Source: MPNO01 sp965205995
GTDB lineage: Bacteria > Pseudomonadota > Alphaproteobacteria > MPNO01
DNA: 64,000 bases
Direction of reading: 5' to 3'
Assembly (NCBI GenBank): GCA_965205995.1
Contig: OZ242200.1
Coordinates: 930,001-994,000, forward strand
Part shown: one piece after another, positions 51,591-59,849 of the stretch
Layout: each line of letters starts with the position of its first letter
Numbering within the stretch: position 1 is the first letter of the stretch
Translations under genes and position numbers: made by a program
The notes under the pieces: generated by a model
What the model saw: the letters and a program-made list of their open reading frames with translations, nothing else
Database searches by the model: none
What the model was told of the DNA's origin: nothing

Positions 51591-52583
51591 CTAGTTGGCG
51601 AATTTCCTGAGCTCCTTGCCGTATTTCGGGCTCTTCTTCTCGATCTCGGCCCAATGCGCGTCATAGGCCGCGGCAAGCCACTTCTTGGTTTCCGCGTCGC
51701 TCAGGCGGATGTACTCAAGCCCCTCCTTCTTGAGAGCGGCATCCTCCTGGTTGTTCCTCTCGGTCAGAAACTTTTCCTCCGCCTTTTCGATCGCCGGTCC
51801 GAGGTCGTCGATCACCTTGCGGATATCCGCCGGCAGGCCGTTCCAGGTCTTCATGTTGATCAGCACCGCCGTGTCGTTCGAATAGAACGGGATGTCGTAG
51901 ACATACTTGGTGACCTCGTGGAAGCCGAAATCGCGGATCCCGAGGAAGGTCCAGCAGAAGCCGTCGACCACGCCGCGTTCCATCGCCGTGTAGACCTCGC
52001 CGGCCTTCATCAGGATCGGCGTGCCGTTGAGGCCCTTGACCAGGGGCACATAGGTCGGCGAGACCCGCATCTTCAATCCGGTCAGATCGGAGCTCGCGAT
52101 CTTCTTGTTGCCGTAGCAGCGATAGCCGTTGCCCTTGGTGCCGCCGACATGCGAGTGGTAGTAGACACCGTGCTCGGCGTGAATCTTCCGCATCAACGCC
52201 GTATAGCCGAGCGGGCGCAGCTCGCTGGCGAACTTCTTGACCCCGAGGCTCGCCGCCGCTTCCGGCACGGTGGCCCGGTAATAGGCGCCCGCGGTCAGCA
52301 GCACGTCGACGACGCCGTCGCGCACCGCCTCGAACTGCTCGAATGGCGGCACCACCTCGGAACCCCCGATCAGGCTGACGATCACCTTGCCCTTGAGCGC
52401 CTTGTTGACCTCCTTCTGGAATGTCAGGAAGCCGTGGCTGCCGATGAAGTCGGCGGGCCAGGGAAGCAGGCCCTTGAGAATGATCGGATCCGCCGCCTTG
52501 ACGGTGGCGGTGTGGCCGAACAGGCCGATCGCGCCGGCAACCGCCAGCGCCAGCGAGACTTTCCGTAGTTTGGCAAACGACAT
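51591..52583 (-). CDS. TRAP transporter substrate-binding protein (DctP family)
   Basis: A 330-residue periplasmic protein. The signal peptide is about 27 residues (VSLALAVAGAIGLFGHTATVKAAD). IILKGLLPWPADFIGSHGF, LTGLKMRVSPTYVPLVKGLNG with the substrate-binding Arg near residue 160, AGEVYTAMERGVVDGFCW and SNDTAVLINMKTWNGLP fit the DctP fold. GGGGGGAAC precedes the ATG at 52583. It lies between dctM and dctQ; this set probably imports the substrate of the amidohydrolase, NicX-like and Rieske enzymes around it. Confidence 0.9.
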   Translation of the reverse strand: MSFAKLRKVSLALAVAGAIGLFGHTATVKAADPIILKGLLPWPADFIGSHGFLTFQKEVNKALKGKVIVSLIGGSEVVPPFEQFEAVRDGVVDVLLTAGAYYRATVPEAAASLGVKKFASELRPLGYTALMRKIHAEHGVYYHSHVGGTKGNGYRCYGNKKIASSDLTGLKMRVSPTYVPLVKGLNGTPILMKAGEVYTAMERGVVDGFCWTFLGIRDFGFHEVTKYVYDIPFYSNDTAVLINMKTWNGLPADIRKVIDDLGPAIEKAEEKFLTERNNQEDAALKKEGLEYIRLSDAETKKWLAAAYDAHWAEIEKKSPKYGKELRKFAN

Positions 52584-52716
52584 TTGTTCCCCCCGGTTGA
52601 TTGGTTCGTTTCGTAGCCTTGGCCGACGGCGCCGCCGCCAGATGCCCGTGAAAAGGGTAGCACCCCGCATTTCCCCTGCGCAATTCGGGCGCCGCGTCCA
52701 ATTGCGTCGTGCGTCG

Positions 52717-54036
52717 TCACCTGAAAAAGAGATCCTGCAACAGGGTCGTGGTCTCGGGCACCAGCAGGACCACGGCAAGCGCGATCAGGTCGCACACGAG
52801 GAACGGCAGCCCGGCCATGTAGATCGCCCTGATCTTGGTGCCGGGCGGCGCCACCCCCTTCATCACGAACAGCAGCATCCCGAAGGGCGGCGTGGTCAGC
52901 GCCATTTCCAGATTGATCAGCATGAGCACGCCGAACCAGATCGGGTCGTAGCCCAGCAGCTTCACGATCGGGATATAGAGCGGCAGCGTGATCAGCATGA
53001 TCGCCACCTGCTCCATGAAAGTGCCGAGGACCAGGACCACCAGCTGCATGCAGACGATCAGCAGCAGCGGATGGATGTCGAGATCTCCGACCGCGGTCAG
53101 CAGGCCGCGCGTGGCCCCCGAATACGCCATGATCTGGCTGAAACCGATGGCGCCGATCAGGATGGCGAACATCATCACCGAGATCTTCACGGTGCCGGTG
53201 ACCGATTTCACGATCACCTCGCGGGTCAGCCCGCCATAGGCGAAGGCGACGATGAACGAGCCCATGCAGCCCATCGCCGCCGCTTCGGTCGGCGTGGCCA
53301 TTCCGATCACGATCACCCCGGTGACCAGGAAGACGATGAAGCCGAGCGGCAGCAGGTATTTGACGATTCCGACGATGCGCTCGCGCCACGGCGTCCGCTC
53401 GACCTCATAGGCCGGGGTGAGCTCGGGCTGGAGCTTGCAGCGGATGACGATGTAGGCGATGTAGAGCGCCGCCATGATCAGCCCGGGGATCAGCGCGGCG
53501 ATCAGCAGCCGGCCGATCGACAGCTTGCCGATCGCGGCCAGGATGACCGCGAGCGAGCTCGGCGGCACGATCATGGCCAGCCCGCCGCTGGCGATGATCG
53601 GCCCGATCGACATCGGCTCCTTGTAGCCGCGGCGCTGCATGTCGGGCAGCAGCATGGTCCCGAGCAGCGCGGTGTTGGCCATGGTCGAGCCGCTCAGGCT
53701 GGAAAACATGGTGCCCGAGGCGACGGTCAGGATGCTGAGCCTTCCGGGCAATCGGCCCATCAGCTTGTCGAGCACGTCGACGGCGCGAAACGCGACGTTC
53801 GAGTGCCAGAGGATTTCTCCCATCAGGATGAACAGGGTGATCGGCAGCAGCGTGAAGCTGGTCACCGATGCGTACATGCTGGCGGTGAAGGTGTTGAACG
53901 CCGCGCCGCCGCCCTGGAGGATGAGGACGCCGAGCATGTTCACGATCACGAAGGCGAAGGCGACCGGTATCCCCTTGAGCAGCAGGAACATCGCCCCGCC
54001 GAAGATGACCAGGAGCGGGATCCACCACTCAATCAT
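52717..54036 (-). CDS. TRAP transporter large permease (DctM family)
   Basis: A 439-residue permease with about 12 membrane segments: WWIPLLVIFGGAMFLLLKGIPVAF, TLLPITLFILMGEILWHSN, GTMFSSLSGSTMANTALLG, IVPPSSLAVILAAIGKLS and the second-half LEMALTTPPFGMLLFVMKG. The ATG at 54036 or a GTG at 54045 could start it; neither has a strong site. It is the first gene of the M-P-Q set, 133 bp ahead of dctP and about 160 bp downstream of the Rieske gene on the same strand. Confidence 0.92.
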   Translation of the reverse strand: MIEWWIPLLVIFGGAMFLLLKGIPVAFAFVIVNMLGVLILQGGGAAFNTFTASMYASVTSFTLLPITLFILMGEILWHSNVAFRAVDVLDKLMGRLPGRLSILTVASGTMFSSLSGSTMANTALLGTMLLPDMQRRGYKEPMSIGPIIASGGLAMIVPPSSLAVILAAIGKLSIGRLLIAALIPGLIMAALYIAYIVIRCKLQPELTPAYEVERTPWRERIVGIVKYLLPLGFIVFLVTGVIVIGMATPTEAAAMGCMGSFIVAFAYGGLTREVIVKSVTGTVKISVMMFAILIGAIGFSQIMAYSGATRGLLTAVGDLDIHPLLLIVCMQLVVLVLGTFMEQVAIMLITLPLYIPIVKLLGYDPIWFGVLMLINLEMALTTPPFGMLLFVMKGVAPPGTKIRAIYMAGLPFLVCDLIALAVVLLVPETTTLLQDLFFR

Positions 54037-54198
54037 CGGCCGCACCCGGGCGTTTCGCGGACCGCGATCCGTCGATCACTGAAAACGTGGCTTCCTCCCC
54101 AGGGACGAGCGCGGCGCCTTCGGGCGCGTTTGTGCTTCTACGGCAAGGATATTAGCAGCCCGGCGTTGTTTGCAAACGAGGGCCGGCAACCGCCGCGG

Positions 54199-55377
54199 CT
54201 AGATCGGGCTCCCGTCGCCATGGACGCGATCGAGGACGTCGTTGATGACGTGGTAGATGCCGAGCTCCAGCTTGGACAGCGGGCCCGGCCGCAATCGCCG
54301 CGACTTCATGTTCTGCTGCAGCGAGGCCACCATCGCCCGGTCCTCCTCGACGACCTCGATCAGGTAGTCCCGGTAGATCTCGGCCTTTTCCGCGAAATCG
54401 GGCCGGGCGAAGTGCCGCTCGGGAAACAGCGTGTAGTTGACGACGCGGCAGCGGTCGGGCCCGAGCGGCCAGATCACGAAGGGATGCACGTTGTCCGAAC
54501 GGGCGATCAACTGCATGTTGGGCGACAGGTGGCCCGAGCAGGCGAAGTTGTCGGGCCTGTCCCCGAGCCACGGCATCTTGCCGAACAGGCTTTTGCCGCC
54601 CGGCACCATCGGGGACGAGTGGTAGAACATGCTGGTGCCGCCGCGCTCGAACAGCTTGAACGGGTATTTGTCGGCCCGGCCGCGCTTGGCGCCGATCGTC
54701 TTCGCGTGCAGCGTGGCCGCGTGGTAGACGTCCAGCAGGTTCTCGACGAGCAGCTTCCAGTTGCAGTCGAACTCGACTTCGACCTTGACCGCGAGGCGGC
54801 AATCCTGCTGCCGGAGGAAGCCGAACTCCTGCTCGAAATGCGCGACGAAATCGGCAAGCGGTGGCGCGTCGTCGTCGAAGGAGATGAAGATCCAGCCCGC
54901 CCAGATAGCGAGCCGCAGCGGCGGCAGGCCGCATCGTCCGGGATCGAACGCCTCGGACTCCTCCATGAACGCAGCGCCGGTCAGCGCGCCTTTGAGATCG
55001 TAGCTCCAGCCGTGATAGGGGCAGCTGAAATGGCCGGTATTGCCCTCGCCCCGGATCACCTCGACCCCGCGATGGGCGCAGGTATTGGAGAACGCCCGGA
55101 GCACGCCGTCGTCGTCGCGGACGACGATGGCCGGTTCTCCCATGACGCGGAACGCCATGTAGTCGCCCGGGTTCGCCAGCTCCTCGACACGGGCGACGCA
55201 GAGCCAGTCCTTCATGAAGATGTTCTGCTTCTCCAGCGCCTCGATTTCGGGCGAGAAGTAGAACGCGCCAGGCACATGGCGGGCGCTGCCGATCGGCCGG
55301 CGGATCCGGTCGAGCCCTTTGGCGCTCAACCCGGGGATCGCCGGGCGGGGTAACGAAGCGTCTTCGCCTTGGGCCAT
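54199..55377 (-). CDS. Rieske ring-hydroxylating oxygenase alpha subunit
   Basis: 392 residues. The Rieske 2Fe-2S ligands are in NTCAHRGVEVIRGEG and FSCPYHGWSYDLKG (about residues 98-130, CxH and CxxH). The mononuclear iron site is in NWKLLVENLLDVYHAATLHAKT near 210-230 (bridging Asp and two His). It resembles aromatic-ring or choline/carnitine monooxygenase alpha subunits. No reductase or ferredoxin gene is in the window, so electrons must come from elsewhere. It is 96 bp downstream of a SnoaL-like gene that could be a beta-type partner, and upstream of the TRAP M-P-Q set. Confidence 0.9.
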   Translation of the reverse strand: MAQGEDASLPRPAIPGLSAKGLDRIRRPIGSARHVPGAFYFSPEIEALEKQNIFMKDWLCVARVEELANPGDYMAFRVMGEPAIVVRDDDGVLRAFSNTCAHRGVEVIRGEGNTGHFSCPYHGWSYDLKGALTGAAFMEESEAFDPGRCGLPPLRLAIWAGWIFISFDDDAPPLADFVAHFEQEFGFLRQQDCRLAVKVEVEFDCNWKLLVENLLDVYHAATLHAKTIGAKRGRADKYPFKLFERGGTSMFYHSSPMVPGGKSLFGKMPWLGDRPDNFACSGHLSPNMQLIARSDNVHPFVIWPLGPDRCRVVNYTLFPERHFARPDFAEKAEIYRDYLIEVVEEDRAMVASLQQNMKSRRLRPGPLSKLELGIYHVINDVLDRVHGDGSPI

Positions 55378-55473
55378 CTTTGGGTCCCCCCACTCATCGA
55401 AGCTGCCCGGAACTCTAGCGAACCCGTTACCGCGTGAGCAATGTCGCCGATCTTCGCCCGGCCCGCCGCCCGG

Positions 55474-55890
55474 TCAGGTGAAATCCTCCTGGATCTGCTT
55501 CCAGTAGGTGTCCTTCCTGGTCACCTTGCCGTCCCGGAACTTCCACAAATCGCAGCCTTGCAGTTCGAGCTTTTCGCCCGTCGCGGTGGTCCCGGTCAGC
55601 GTCCATTCCGAGACGCCGATTTCTCCCAGCACCCAGTTGCCGCCATCTTCCCAATGCGCATCGGGGATGGATGCGAAGCGCTCCGCCAGGGCTTCGCGGA
55701 CCGCCTGGGCGCCCACGAATTCGCGGCCCCAGGGGTGAGGCCCCCGCGCCATTACCCAGACGGCGTCGTCGGCGAAATAGCTCATGATCGCGTCGACGTC
55801 GTGGCGGTTGAAGGCCTCGACGATCGCGGCGACGGTCTCGGCCGACATGCCCGCGGCGGCGGCTTCGGCTGAAGATCCGGAGACCGACAT
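55474..55890 (-). CDS. SnoaL-like/nuclear transport factor 2 family protein
   Basis: A 138-residue cone-shaped alpha+beta barrel protein: MSAETVAAIVEAFNRHDVDAIMSYFADDAVWVMARG (about 15-50) and ELQGCDLWKFRDGKVTRKDTYWKQIQ near the C-terminus are the SnoaL/NTF2 start and end. Such proteins are small hydrolases, isomerases or beta subunits of ring-hydroxylating oxygenases. Its place just upstream of a Rieske alpha subunit makes a partner role possible, though true beta subunits are usually longer (about 170-190 residues). GGGGAGGGGGAG precedes the ATG. Confidence 0.8.
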   Translation of the reverse strand: MSVSGSSAEAAAAGMSAETVAAIVEAFNRHDVDAIMSYFADDAVWVMARGPHPWGREFVGAQAVREALAERFASIPDAHWEDGGNWVLGEIGVSEWTLTGTTATGEKLELQGCDLWKFRDGKVTRKDTYWKQIQEDFT

Positions 55891-55924
55891 CTCCCCCTCC
55901 CCTGCTGCCTCTCGATCCCGCTTA

Positions 55925-56199
55925 TAGAGCGTATCCGACTTGGGTGGAACCGCGGCGGCGTGGCGTCCCTCGATACGGCGCGCAGCCTGTCCCGAGCGAA
56001 GCCGAGGGGGGCCTGTTCGGGATGAGGCCTCGATACGGCGCGCAGCCTGTCCCGAGCGAAGCCGAGGGGGGCCTGTTCGGGATGAGGGGGATTTTTGGCC
56101 GCCCAAAACCCATCCCTCACCCTGAGTAGCGGCGAAGCCGCGTATCGAAGGGCGCGCATCGGCATCGTTGGCGGTTCCAAGAAAAACGGACGCGCTCTA
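55925..56199. repeat. MITE-like element with imperfect 28-bp inverted ends
   Basis: The left end (55925-55952, TAGAGCGTATCCG...) and right end (56172-56199, ending CGCGCTCTA) are inverted copies with about 7 mismatches in 28. Inside are a 60-bp perfect tandem duplication and a reverse-oriented REP-like arm (CGTATCGAAGG near 56140). The left end is shared with the repeat at 32502 and the interior with 34242-34325. It encodes no protein and fills most of the 476-bp gap between the SnoaL-like and lyase genes. Confidence 0.65.
55968..56087. repeat. perfect tandem duplication of a 60-bp unit
   Basis: Two identical 60-bp units, 55968-56027 and 56028-56087, beginning CCTCGATACGGCG and each containing CAGCCTGTCCCGAGCGAAG. 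The same core occurs once at 34260-34280. Perfect identity suggests recent duplication. Confidence 0.95.
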
Positions 56200-56403
56200 G
56201 CGCGCGCGCCGCCGCGCTGTCGATTTGCCGGCGGGGATCCGTTCTCCCTGTCGTTGACAGCCGATGCGGAAGACAGCTTTCTCGGACCGTTCGGTGCCTG
56301 CGGTCGGCCTCGCCCGGCCTCGTGGTTCGGCCCGTCGCGCACCGCAGGCCCGCAAGGTATCGGATCATGACGGTAATCGTGGAAACCCGCGCCGATCTCA
56401 CGC

Positions 56404-57831
56404 TTGAGGCCGCCCGGCGGGTGGGAAGGCGAAGGCGCCTGGGAAGGCGAAGGCGTCGAATTCGGCGCCACGGCGCTCGCGGCCATGGCGCAAGGCCGGG
56501 ACCGGCTGGAACGCATTCTCGAACATGACCCGGACGTCACGATCTATGGCGTGACTTCGGGTACGGGCCAGCTCGCCCGGACGAAACTCACGCCCGAGCA
56601 ACGCGAGCACTGGGCGGGCATGGCGCCTGCGGGAGCCGCGGCAGGCTGGGGCGACCCGCTGCCCGAACGCGCGGTGCGTGCGATCGTGCTCGCGCGGCTC
56701 GCCAACTTCGTGGAGGGCCACGCCGCGGTATCGCCGGAGATTGCCCGGGGCGTTGCCGCGATGCTGGACGAGGACAGCATGCCCACGGTCCCGACAAAGG
56801 GCCAGGGCGGCGCGGGCGAGATCCTTTCGCTCAGCCACCTGTTCACCGGCCTGGTGGAGAAAGCGAAGCCCGCGGTCAAGGACGTGCTGTGCCTGATCAA
56901 CGGGTCGCCGTCGGCCACCGGCCTGGTCACCGATGCCGCGCTGGTCGCCGACAACCGCTTCGATCTGGCGGCGCGCATCTTCGCGCTCTCCTTCGAGGCC
57001 TTCAACGCCCCGCTCGGCCATCTCGACCCCGCGCTCGACGAGTACTGGAACAACCCCCACGACTCCTGGGCGCTCGGACGGCTTCGCGAACTGGTGGGCG
57101 GCGGCCATGGCGGGAAACGGCGCCCCTTTCAGGCGCCGGTCAGCTACCGCATCGTGCCGCGGATGCTGGGCCAGGCGCGGCGCGCCGCGACCATGGCCGC
57201 CGAGATCGCGGCTGAGTCGCTTCAGGCGGTGACCGACAACCCGGTATGGATCGACGATTTCGACGAGGACCACCCCTTCGGTCGTTTCGTGTCGACCGGC
57301 GGCTATCACAACCCGCACGCGGTGCTCGCCATGGACGCCCTGACCGCCGCCTGCGCCAATCTCTGCGTTCTTGCCGGACGCCAGGGTGCGAAGCTCCTGG
57401 ACGGCGCGGTCTCGCTGCTGCCCGATCAGCTGGTCGCTGCCGAAGCCGGCGGCGATGTCCGTCGCGCCTATATGGGAGGTCTGCCGATGGCCCAGACCGG
57501 CTACGAAGAAGAAGCCCGCCTCTACGCCCAGGCCACATTGCTCCCCGGCAGCGAATCGGGAGGTTTCGGCCAGAACGACGTGGCGAGCCCGGTGTTCCTG
57601 GCATGGACCAAGCAGGATCGCGCCGGCCAGTGTCTCGACATGGCGCTTGCCAGTCTCGTGCCGATCGCGCTGCGCGCCCTCGACGTCACCGGCCGGCCCG
57701 TCCCGCCGCTTCTGGCGGGTATCGAGGCCGTGGTCCGGGAGGTCCTGCCGGACCTGACGCAGCGCCGGGCGTTCGGCCCCGCGGTGGCCTCGATCGCCGA
57801 TGCCCTGCGCCGCGAGATCTATCCGTCGTGA
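56404..57831 (+). CDS. aromatic amino acid ammonia-lyase family protein without the MIO triad; 5' end frameshifted
   Basis: About 475 residues in the main frame. VTIYGVTSGTGQL, LINGSPSATGLVTDAAL, QAPVSYRIVPRMLGQ (usually QDxYSxR), DNPVWIDDFDEDHPFGRFVSTGGYHN and FGQNDVASPVFLAWTKQD (usually EDHVSM) place it in the HAL/PAL family. The loop that should read GSVGASGDL reads KGQGGAGEIL, so the Ala-Ser-Gly needed for the MIO cofactor is absent. The natural start is probably the ATG at 56367 (MTVIVETRADLTLEAARRV), but a 13-nt insertion at 56424-56436 throws that frame out; removing it gives 483 residues. In the main frame only TTG 56404 or ATG 56485 remain as starts. Function is unknown. Confidence 0.75.
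   Translation: MRPPGGWEGEGAWEGEGVEFGATALAAMAQGRDRLERILEHDPDVTIYGVTSGTGQLARTKLTPEQREHWAGMAPAGAAAGWGDPLPERAVRAIVLARLANFVEGHAAVSPEIARGVAAMLDEDSMPTVPTKGQGGAGEILSLSHLFTGLVEKAKPAVKDVLCLINGSPSATGLVTDAALVADNRFDLAARIFALSFEAFNAPLGHLDPALDEYWNNPHDSWALGRLRELVGGGHGGKRRPFQAPVSYRIVPRMLGQARRAATMAAEIAAESLQAVTDNPVWIDDFDEDHPFGRFVSTGGYHNPHAVLAMDALTAACANLCVLAGRQGAKLLDGAVSLLPDQLVAAEAGGDVRRAYMGGLPMAQTGYEEEARLYAQATLLPGSESGGFGQNDVASPVFLAWTKQDRAGQCLDMALASLVPIALRALDVTGRPVPPLLAGIEAVVREVLPDLTQRRAFGPAVASIADALRREIYPS
56422..56455. repeat. 16-bp direct repeats at the lyase frameshift
   Basis: TGGGAAGGCGAAGGCG occurs at 56422-56437 and again at 56440-56455 (period 18 bp). The 13-nt segment that breaks the frame of the lyase N-terminus lies in the first copy. 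Confidence 0.9.
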
Positions 57832-57879
57832 CGCGAACCGGGTGGCGGAGGCCACCCGCTGACCGAAGCCGTGGCGCTC

Positions 57880-58386
57880 CTAGCGGCGTTCCACCCCTTG
57901 CGCGCTGCGCACCACCCACGGTGTCTCGAACCAGTGTTCCTGCAGATTGTCGCCGGCGCCGATTCTGTCGACGACGGCGAATTGGCCGGTTCGTCCGAGC
58001 GGGGTCAGCACCCCGTGCCAGACGCCGCGGCGGTAATTCACGCCCTGGCCCGGCGCGGTCAGGAATGCTTCGGGCCGGGTGGGGGCGCCGTCGGCATCCT
58101 CCGCCACGATCGCCAGGAACGGATCGCCCGAGAGCGGCAGGAAAGCCTGGCTGCCGAGCGGGTGGCGCTCCATCATCCGCAGCGTCAAGGGCAGGTCGCA
58201 GGGCTCGCCGACGAGAACGCTGATCCCGGCCCGCCCGCCGCCGAAATCGAGCTCGGCCCGGTCGTGGTGGCGCATGCATTTGCCCCGGTTGACGACCAAA
58301 TCCGGAGTGCCCCTCGCCTCGATCACATCGCCATAGGAAGCGAAGTCTTCCGCCGCGAGCGGCCGGATGAAGATGTCCCGCGTCAC
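57880..58386 (-). CDS. allA: ureidoglycolate lyase
   Basis: A 168-residue AllA-family cupin-like enzyme: DIFIRPLAAEDFASYGDVIE at the start, ISVLVGEPCDLPLTLRMMERHPLGSQAFLPL in the middle and the active-site GVNYRRGVWHGVLTPLG (His near 127) then FAVVDRIGAGDN. It cleaves ureidoglycolate to glyoxylate and urea, the last step of allantoin breakdown. The start is GTG, whose GTGA overlaps the AllE stop. No other allantoin genes are in the window. Confidence 0.9.
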   Translation of the reverse strand: MTRDIFIRPLAAEDFASYGDVIEARGTPDLVVNRGKCMRHHDRAELDFGGGRAGISVLVGEPCDLPLTLRMMERHPLGSQAFLPLSGDPFLAIVAEDADGAPTRPEAFLTAPGQGVNYRRGVWHGVLTPLGRTGQFAVVDRIGAGDNLQEHWFETPWVVRSAQGVERR

Positions 58387-59402
58387 CGGCCCGCTCCGAA
58401 CGGCGTCAGTCGCGGGTGCCGGTTCACGTCCTTGTAGAGCAGATACCGGAACCGGCCCGGGCCGCCGGCATAGCAGGCCTGCGGACAGAACGCGCGCAGC
58501 CACATGAAGTCGCCGGCCTCCACCTCCACCCAGTCGCGGTTCAGCTTGTAGACCGCCTTGCCCTCCAACACATACAACCCGTGCTCCATCACATGGGTCT
58601 CTTCGAACGGTATCGTCGCGCCCGGCGCGAAGGTGACGATGCTGACATGCATGTCGTGGCGCAGATCCCCCGGATCGACGAAGACGGTCGTGGCCCAACG
58701 GTCTTGTGTGTCGGGCATCGAGGTGGGCTCGATCTCTTGTTCATTGGCAAAGACCGGGTCCGGCGCGACGATCCCGTCCATCGGCTCGTAGCGCTTGCGG
58801 ATCCAGTGGAACCGCGCGGGTCGGACGCCGGCGTTCTCGACCGTCCATGGCGCCTTGGGCGGCAGATAGGCAAATCCGCCAGGGTCCAGGCGATGTATCT
58901 CCCGGTCGAGCGCGACGGTCAGCGCGCCGTGGGTGACGAAGATCGCGCCCTCGGCCTCGCGATCCGGCTCGGGCCGGTCGCTGCCGCCGCCCGGGGCGAC
59001 TTCCATGACCAGCTGCGCGAACGTCTCGGCGAAACCCGACAGCGGGCGGGCGACGATCCAGCTCCGCGTCTCCCGCCAGCCGGGCAGCCGGCTCGCGACG
59101 ATGTCCCTGAAGACGCCGCGCGGGATAACCGCATAGGCTTCGGTAAAGACCGCGCGGCCGGTCATAAGCGCCGACTGGGCCGGCATGCCGCCATGGGGGG
59201 CGAAGTAGGCACCAGGCGCCTCGATCGGTTGCCGGGCCAGATCCGCGCACGGACCGCCTTGCTCCTGCCGCCAGCGGGCATAGCTCTGTTCCGAGATGCC
59301 GAGGCCACGGCAGGCATCGCCGGTCGTTCGGCCTTCCGAGATCAGAACCTCCGCTTCCCGCAAGACGTCGATGATCCGATCGGCGGATCGTTCGTGGCTC
59401 AT
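58383..59402 (-). CDS. allE: ureidoglycine aminohydrolase (AllE) fused to an IS3 OrfA-type HTH domain
   Basis: 339 residues. Residues 6-50 (SADRIIDVLREAEVLISEG...GLGISEQSYARWRQEQGG) match the helix-turn-helix of IS3-family OrfA transposases. From about 64 on it is a bicupin AllE: APGAYFAPHGGMPAQSALMTG, FVTHGALTVALDREIHRLDPGGFAYLPP, FHWIRKRYEPMDGIVAPD and PFEETHVMEHGLYVLEGKAVYKLNRDWVEVEAGDF, with the metal His and Glu residues kept. Both parts are in one frame, and GAGGAG lies six bases before the ATG at 59402, upstream of the HTH part, so a fusion protein is expected. AllE releases ammonia from S-ureidoglycine. It is coupled to allA downstream. Confidence 0.88.
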   Translation of the reverse strand: MSHERSADRIIDVLREAEVLISEGRTTGDACRGLGISEQSYARWRQEQGGPCADLARQPIEAPGAYFAPHGGMPAQSALMTGRAVFTEAYAVIPRGVFRDIVASRLPGWRETRSWIVARPLSGFAETFAQLVMEVAPGGGSDRPEPDREAEGAIFVTHGALTVALDREIHRLDPGGFAYLPPKAPWTVENAGVRPARFHWIRKRYEPMDGIVAPDPVFANEQEIEPTSMPDTQDRWATTVFVDPGDLRHDMHVSIVTFAPGATIPFEETHVMEHGLYVLEGKAVYKLNRDWVEVEAGDFMWLRAFCPQACYAGGPGRFRYLLYKDVNRHPRLTPFGAGR

Positions 59403-59849
59403 CCTGCACTCCTCTCGAAGCCTCAAAACGCGCAAACCCTCTCAGCAGATCTGGCGCAGTTTCGCGGGGATGCGCCGGCGTGCCCATGCGGCACGACGAC
59501 GCGCTCGCGGGGACATACCGCGACGAAGCGGGGAGGTGCCGGACGCGTGTTGGCGAAACCCTCGCCCATCCCCGGCGATGGACAGACCGAGACGCTCTTC
59601 GAACATGGCGGCGCTCCCGTTGTTCAGGCCGGCCGGCCGCATGCTGTACAAGCTTGCATATGGGATTCGCGGAACGGCTCTTCCAGTGTCTTGCGTGCGC
59701 GCGAGACCGATTGCGCGTGGATCCGGGGTGGGCCCCGTGAGCCGGACGGTTTCGGGCGGCGGCGGGAAACGTCCGGCATCGTTGCTTGACCCCGGGTCGG
59801 CTCTCCCCGAGGATCGGCTTTCGAACGTGGGCCTTCGGGAGCGGCGGCC
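59403..59849. other. intergenic region without a supported gene
   Basis: A 447-bp region between the divergent allE and HTH genes. Short open frames exist on both strands, but none has a family match, codon pattern or ribosome site that stands out. No IS3 end or further transposase sequence was recognised. It should hold the two divergent promoters. Confidence 0.6.

Noticed and set aside
55968..56087. CRISPR-like repeats
   Set aside because: Two adjacent perfect 60-bp units without spacers are a tandem duplication, not an array.
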